Origin: Robiginitomaculum sp.
GTDB lineage: Bacteria; Pseudomonadota; Alphaproteobacteria; Caulobacterales; Maricaulaceae
Length of the DNA stretch: 9,657 nucleotides
Assembly (NCBI GenBank): GCA_002733385.1
Contig: NVVO01000012.1
Coordinates: 1-9,657 of the forward strand
Direction: 5' to 3'
Of the stretch, positions 5,367 through 9,657 are shown piece by piece. A program made the position numbers and the translations under genes. Numbering within the stretch: the stretch's first letter is position 1; each line of letters opens with the position of its first letter. Under the pieces are notes generated by a model. The model made no database searches and was not told the origin of the DNA. It saw only the letters and a program-made list of their open reading frames with translations.

Positions 5367-7832
5367 ATGTGGGAGATGGACAATGGATTGCACATGGGAA
5401 ATATTGAAGCAGGAGACCTCGAAGAAAATGAAGTTGTGGGGCGCGCAACCGACGATTTTCGTATAGAAACAGGCAAAGAAACCGAACTGTTCCACTTGCT
5501 TGATGAAGCACTGGATGTTGGCATTAGTGTGCTTGATGAAAATTTAAATTATATTTATGTCAACCGTTCCGCCGCAAAAACACTCCAGATCAAAGAAGGT
5601 GAGTTCAAGGTTGGCGACCCTTTAAGTAAAATGCATAAATTGATGGTCGAGAAAGGCGTGATCGACCCCAAAATTCTGAATCGGCATAAATTGTCCCCCG
5701 ATGAATTGCGCGAAGTGTTTCGTTCGGGCCATGAGATTTCAAAAGATCTGACGCCCTTTATGGACGGCAGCGTGCACCGTCTTGTTCGCAAGCGTACCAA
5801 AAACGGCTATACGATTTCCATCAACCATGATGTGACGCAATTGTTGCAAAAAGAGGAAATGTTACAAACTGCCCTGACATTGGGTAATTCCGGATATTGG
5901 ATTTACGATTTCCGTAGCAAGAAAATTGAAATCAGCCCGTCCATCAGCAGTATTTTATCCAAAACGGAAATTTCCAGCCTGTACGATCATGGTGTCATGT
6001 CGATCATCCATAAAGAAGATCGCGGTATTTTCAAACAAGCTGTGGAACACATGCATGCGAGCGGCGGAACCATCGATTTTACCTACCGCAATATCAAAGG
6101 CGACAAATGGTTTCGCACCACCGGAAATTCTGAACGTGATGCCAGCGGTAAGCTTATTCGCCTGCGCGCCTTCGTCAAAGATATTACCGAAGAAACCCTG
6201 CAAGCACAGGAGTTTGAAAAAGCCAAGGACAATGCCGTAGCTGCCAATGTGGCAAAATCGGAATTTCTCGCCAATATGAGCCACGAAATCCGCACACCCA
6301 TGAACGGCGTGCTCGGTATGGCTGAACTCCTAGCAGAATCCAATATTGACGAGCGGCAACGAGAATTTATCAATGTCATTACCCGGTCTTCAAATGCCTT
6401 GCTGACAATTATCAATGATATTTTGGATTTTTCCAAAATTGAGGCAGGCGCGTTTGAACTGGACCCGGTCGAGTTTAATTTGCGCGATGTGTTAAATGAC
6501 GTCACCTCATTGCTGTCAACCAGAGCCCAGGAAAAAGGGCTTGAACTGATCATCAATTATCCACCTGATATGGAAAGCTATTTTGTTGGTGATGCGGGGC
6601 GAATGCGCCAGATCATCACCAATATGGTCGGGAATGCCGTAAAGTTTACGGAAACCGGGCATGTATTGATCAATGTGAAAGTCAACAATTTTACAGAGAC
6701 ACGGGCAAATATCGAAGTAGAAATCACCGATACCGGCATTGGCATTGAACCTGAGAAACTAGAACATATTTTTGAACAATTCACCCAGGCTGACAACAGC
6801 ACTACACGGGTTTACGGCGGTACCGGCCTTGGCCTGACGATTTCCAAGCGCATTGTCGAGCATATGGGCGGCCATATGAACGTCAATTCAGTGGTCGGCA
6901 AGGGGTCAACTTTTTGCTTCAATATACCGCTGCCAATTAACACGACTGCCGTGCGTACTGACCGTGACACAACTTGCTTAAGAGGATTACGCGCCCTGAT
7001 TGTTGACGACATTGACATCAACCGCACTATTTTAACCGAGCGTTTAAAGGCTTGGGAAATGAAACCCGTTGCTGTCGGGGACGCCGTCGAAGCACTTGTC
7101 TATATTAAACAGGAAAAACAACGCGGCACCCCGTTTGACATCATTGTACTGGATTATCTCATGCCTGGTATGAACGGCCATGACCTTGCGGTTTTGCTAA
7201 ATTCTAGCCCGACCACCCGCGGCATTCCGATCATTATGTTATCTTCCTGTGACCAACCCGTCACCACCAGAGAATTGCAGTCAATTGGCATTAATGCCTA
7301 TATGATGAAACCGGTGCGCGAAAGTTTGCTTTTTGATAATTTAATTGATGTTGTTTCGAGCGCAAATGTTAGCGAGCCAACCAATATTCCGGCGCCACAA
7401 GACATGAACAATGTTCCCACTAACCAATATCACATCCTTGTGGCAGAAGATTTTCCATTAAACCAAGATGTTGTCCGCTTGATGCTACAAGACACACAAT
7501 ACACACCGGTCTTTGCCAATAATGGTCGTGAAGCTGTGGACAAATTCAAGGAAAACCCGAACATCTACACAGCTATCTTGATGGATATCTCTATGCCGGT
7601 TATGGACGGCTATGAAGCTGCTGAACGCATCCACGCCCACCAAGCCCGCACCGGCCAGCCTTTAATACCGATCATCGCCCTGACCGGACATGCCTTGAAG
7701 CACGACCGGGAAAAATGCCTGGAATCCAATATGCATGATTATCTGACCAAGCCCGTCAAGCAAGACGACTTACTGGGGGTGTTGGGCAAATGGGTGTTGG
7801 GCATTCAGACCGAAAATGTACTCTCGGCTTGA
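5367..7832 (+). CDS. Soluble hybrid histidine kinase, PAS-PAS-HisKA-HATPase-REC-REC
   Basis: 821 residues without membrane segments, so a cytosolic sensor. A first PAS-like region covers about 41-157 (GISVLDENLNYIYVNRSAA), a second about 165-275. The dimerization domain has the H-box SHEIRTPMNG with phospho-accepting H306. The ATPase domain shows the N-box around N423, G1 box DTGIGI (455-460), F box FEQF (469-472) and G2 box GGTGLGL (484-490). Receiver 1 (about 542-663) has D547/D548, phospho-acceptor D596, S626 and K648. Receiver 2 (about 688-810) has E694/D695, phospho-acceptor D740, T773 and K795. Both receivers thus look active. No Hpt domain is in the protein and no response regulator is nearby, so its phosphorelay partner is elsewhere. 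The start is uncertain: ATGs at 5367, 5376 and 5394 are all possible and none has a well-spaced Shine-Dalgarno sequence. The ligand is unknown. Confidence 0.93.
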   Translation: MWEMDNGLHMGNIEAGDLEENEVVGRATDDFRIETGKETELFHLLDEALDVGISVLDENLNYIYVNRSAAKTLQIKEGEFKVGDPLSKMHKLMVEKGVIDPKILNRHKLSPDELREVFRSGHEISKDLTPFMDGSVHRLVRKRTKNGYTISINHDVTQLLQKEEMLQTALTLGNSGYWIYDFRSKKIEISPSISSILSKTEISSLYDHGVMSIIHKEDRGIFKQAVEHMHASGGTIDFTYRNIKGDKWFRTTGNSERDASGKLIRLRAFVKDITEETLQAQEFEKAKDNAVAANVAKSEFLANMSHEIRTPMNGVLGMAELLAESNIDERQREFINVITRSSNALLTIINDILDFSKIEAGAFELDPVEFNLRDVLNDVTSLLSTRAQEKGLELIINYPPDMESYFVGDAGRMRQIITNMVGNAVKFTETGHVLINVKVNNFTETRANIEVEITDTGIGIEPEKLEHIFEQFTQADNSTTRVYGGTGLGLTISKRIVEHMGGHMNVNSVVGKGSTFCFNIPLPINTTAVRTDRDTTCLRGLRALIVDDIDINRTILTERLKAWEMKPVAVGDAVEALVYIKQEKQRGTPFDIIVLDYLMPGMNGHDLAVLLNSSPTTRGIPIIMLSSCDQPVTTRELQSIGINAYMMKPVRESLLFDNLIDVVSSANVSEPTNIPAPQDMNNVPTNQYHILVAEDFPLNQDVVRLMLQDTQYTPVFANNGREAVDKFKENPNIYTAILMDISMPVMDGYEAAERIHAHQARTGQPLIPIIALTGHALKHDREKCLESNMHDYLTKPVKQDDLLGVLGKWVLGIQTENVLSA

Positions 7833-7846
7833 AACACCACACCTAG

Positions 7847-8035
7847 TTTGGTAAATCAATCCCTCGCCAAAAGCTTGAAGATAAATTTGAAGACGTTTTA
7901 CAAACCCTGCAACCAAGTAGGAAATTGGTAAAAACTGGCTTTGCCATGTTCAAACAACTTTGAGAACACAGGCTTACTTTAAGGATTACGCAGGCCAAAG
8001 CCATGCAACAACAAATCAAGCAAGCTGATAAGGAG
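7847..8035 (+). pseudogene. Remnant of the C-terminal region of a large serine recombinase
   Basis: Translating from 7847 gives FGKSIPRQKLEDKFEDVL, then QTLQPSRKLVKTGFAMFKQL, a TGA at 7961-7963, then EHRLTLRITQAKAMQQQIKQ and ADKE. This follows the pattern that large serine recombinases show after the zinc ribbon: a GKSI-R segment, an EGxFExLLxxLQPS-like helix, a MFxxLW-x-R segment and a long coiled coil. The TGA falls where that pattern has Trp, so TGG to TGA is the likely change. There is no start codon, the catalytic N-terminal domain is absent, a TAG lies directly upstream (7844-7846), and similarity fades by 8035. The family call is from memory of the consensus and needs a translated search. 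It begins 14 bp after the kinase gene and ends beside tRNA-Leu. Confidence 0.6.
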
Positions 8036-8052
8036 GGCAATAATAGCTCTGA

Positions 8053-8137
8053 TGGTGCGGGTGAGAAGACTCGAACTTCCACATCTCTCGATACCAGAAC
8101 CTAAATCTGGCGCGTCTACCAATTCCGCCACACCCGC
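8053..8137 (-). tRNA. tRNA-Leu (anticodon UAG)
   Basis: The minus strand folds into a class II tRNA: acceptor GCGGGTG pairs with CACCCGC, then A73 and an encoded CCA (8055-8053). The anticodon stem CCAGA/TCTGG encloses the loop TTTAGGT, giving anticodon UAG, which reads CUN leucine codons. The D-loop has AATTGGTAGACGC, a long variable arm follows, and the T-loop is TTCGAGT. Total length with CCA is 85 nt. The recombinase remnant ends about 17 bp from its 3' end. Confidence 0.97.
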
Positions 8138-8237
8138 ACAGGTAGGACGAGGGCGCGAATTGCCAGATATGGCGGGGCTGGTCAATGGCTATTGTATGCT
8201 AAACATCTAAAAAATCGACGAATTTGCCAGATTTTGC

Positions 8238-8267
8238 TTGCAATTTCGGTCAACTGCGCGTTTTAAT
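8238..8267 (+). promoter_or_regulatory. Promoter of the DAHP synthase gene
   Basis: TTGCAA (8238-8243) and TTTAAT (8262-8267) are 18 bases apart, with 4/6 and 5/6 consensus matches. Transcription from about 8274 gives a 20 nt leader that contains GGAAG (8283-8287), 6 bases before the ATG at 8294. No leader peptide or attenuator is seen in this short leader. Confidence 0.45.
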
Positions 8268-8293
8268 CCCGGCTCAAAACTTGGAAGTTTATT

Positions 8294-9657
8294 ATGAAAA
8301 CATGGTCACCATCAAGCTGGCGTGAAAAACCGGCCTTGCACATCCCGGACGATTACCCAAACCCGGCCCATTTGGACGAAGTTGAGGCCACATTGAGCGG
8401 TTATCCGCCTTTGGTATTTGCCGGAGAAGTGCGCCGCCTGAAGAAACGCCTCGGCGATGTGGCCATGGGCAATGGGTTTTTGATGCAAGGCGGGGATTGC
8501 GCCGAAAGTTTCCGGGAATTTCACCCTGATAATCTACGCGATATGTTTCGGGTGATGATGCAGATGGCGGTGGTGCTGACCTACGGCGGCGGCAAACCTG
8601 TGATTAAGGTTGGGCGTATTGCCGGACAATTTGCCAAACCGCGTTCTTCGCCCATAGAAACCCGCGACGGCATTACCCTGCCCAGTTACCGGGGCGACAA
8701 TATCAACGGCATGGCCTTCACTCCAGAGGCCCGCACGCCCGATCCTGAACGTCTTATGAAAGCTTACGGCCAAGCCGCATCAACCCTGAACTTGCTACGG
8801 GCTTTCTCCACGGGCGGTTATGCTAATTTGCGCAATATCCACAAATGGACATTGGGATTTGTCAAGGACAGTCCGCAAACCGAACGCTATACGGAATTGT
8901 GCGGCAAAATTTCCGAGGCCATGGATTTCATGCAGGCCTGCGGTGTCACGCCCGAAAGCACACCGCAAATGGCGGCTACCGAATATTACACCTCCCATGA
9001 GGGTCTGCTGTTGGGCTATGAGCAAGCCATGACCCGCATCGACAGCACCACCGGGCGCTGGTATGATACCTCGGCGCATTTGTTGTGGATTGGCAACCGC
9101 ACGCGGCAGTTGGACGGTGCCCATGTCGAATTTTTCAAGGGTGTGGAAAACCCCATTGCTATAAAAATCGGGCCGGAACTGAGCCCGGACGAATTGCTCA
9201 AACTTATTGATACCCTCAACCCGGCTAATGAAGCTGGCCGCATCACGCTGATTGCCCGCTATGGTCATAAGCGGGTGGCCAAAGAATTGCCTAGCCTGGC
9301 CCGTACCGTCAAACGCGAGGGTCGCCGTGTGGTCTGGTCTTGCGACCCCATGCACGGCAACACCCAAAAAACCGCTTCTGGCTATAAAACCCGCCCGTTC
9401 AGCATGATATTGGCGGAGGTCAAAGCCTTTATGCAGGTGCTACATTCCGAAGGGTGTTGGCCTGGCGGTGTGCATTTTGAAATGACCGGCCAAAACGTCA
9501 CCGAATGTATCGGCGGGGCCAAGGCCGTACGCGAGGAAGATTTATCTTCGCGCTACCACACCCATTGCGATCCGCGCCTCAACGCCGATCAAGCATTGGA
9601 GCTGGCGTTTTTAATCGCGGAAGAGCTGCGGGCCAACCGGGTGGACGAGCGGGCGTT
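8294..9657 (+). CDS. aroG: Class II 3-deoxy-D-arabino-heptulosonate-7-phosphate synthase (3' end cut off)
   Basis: 454 residues are present and the frame is still open at the window edge. The enzyme condenses phosphoenolpyruvate with erythrose 4-phosphate, the first step of the shikimate pathway to aromatic amino acids. The sequence matches the plant/mycobacterial type II family: MQGGDCAESF (64-73), KVGRIAGQFAKPRS (105-118), GDNINGM (134-140), TSHEGLLL (233-240), WIGNRTRQ (265-272), KIGPE (291-295), DPMHGNTQKT (351-360), GGVHFEMTGQNVTEC (391-405) and CDPRLN (425-430). By comparison with the mycobacterial enzyme the metal ligands are C69, H354, E396 and D426, with matching intervals between the last three. 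The usual family length of about 450-465 means only a few residues are missing. GGAAG six bases before the ATG supports the start. The gene is well over 50% GC. Confidence 0.95.
   Translation, partial: MKTWSPSSWREKPALHIPDDYPNPAHLDEVEATLSGYPPLVFAGEVRRLKKRLGDVAMGNGFLMQGGDCAESFREFHPDNLRDMFRVMMQMAVVLTYGGGKPVIKVGRIAGQFAKPRSSPIETRDGITLPSYRGDNINGMAFTPEARTPDPERLMKAYGQAASTLNLLRAFSTGGYANLRNIHKWTLGFVKDSPQTERYTELCGKISEAMDFMQACGVTPESTPQMAATEYYTSHEGLLLGYEQAMTRIDSTTGRWYDTSAHLLWIGNRTRQLDGAHVEFFKGVENPIAIKIGPELSPDELLKLIDTLNPANEAGRITLIARYGHKRVAKELPSLARTVKREGRRVVWSCDPMHGNTQKTASGYKTRPFSMILAEVKAFMQVLHSEGCWPGGVHFEMTGQNVTECIGGAKAVREEDLSSRYHTHCDPRLNADQALELAFLIAEELRANRVDERA

Noticed and set aside
7843..8185. Minus-strand frames across the kinase-aroG gap
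   Set aside because: They run through the tRNA-Leu gene and oppose the recombinase remnant.
8795..9367. 190-codon minus-strand open frame opposite the DAHP synthase gene
   Set aside because: It is a shadow of a strongly supported gene; its length reflects GC-rich codons and it shows no recognisable domain.
1..9657. Search by eye for CRISPR arrays, riboswitches and rRNA
   Set aside because: No regularly spaced direct repeats, no recognisable riboswitch core and no rRNA sequence were seen; the repeats present are isolated intergenic copies.

Overview
The window looks like chromosomal DNA of an alphaproteobacterium, perhaps Rhodospirillales-like. This is an inference from gene style: a thioredoxin reductase gene abutting a LysR regulator, a class II DAHP synthase, intergenic hairpins with a CCGGCGAAAGCCGG core, and roughly 50% GC in the core genes. 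No taxonomic marker was searched.

Left part (1-3221), accessory in character. It opens with what appears to be the end of an IS3-family element (1-98). Next, on the minus strand, are a DUF4386-type membrane protein (277-975) and an AT-rich two-gene cassette: a ComF-like phosphoribosyltransferase gene broken by one in-frame TAG (1814-2395), then a SLOG/DprA-like nucleotide-binding protein (1252-1809) ending in a possible beta-clamp-binding motif. The cassette lies between two same-orientation copies of a ~53 bp hairpin repeat (1135-1188, 2577-2629). A second ~47 bp repeat occurs at 2524-2570 and 3130-3176. A 40-residue lysine-rich protein is encoded at 2747-2869 (minus).

Middle part (3222-7832), core-like and plus strand. 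trxB (3222-4196) is followed, with no gap, by a LysR regulator (4197-5105), giving a likely redox operon. A strong intrinsic terminator at 5258-5291 closes the gap before a soluble hybrid histidine kinase with two PAS regions and two receiver domains (5367-7832).

Right part (7833-9657). A decayed C-terminal piece of a large serine recombinase (7847-8035) ends about 17 bp from the 3' end of tRNA-Leu(UAG) (8053-8137, minus), which suggests an old integration event. A class II DAHP synthase (8294 to the window edge), first enzyme of the shikimate pathway, has its own promoter and is cut off a few residues from its expected C-terminus.

The most interesting item is the phosphoribosyltransferase-SLOG cassette: compositionally foreign, bracketed by repeats, and carrying a single nonsense codon where the family usually has Gln.
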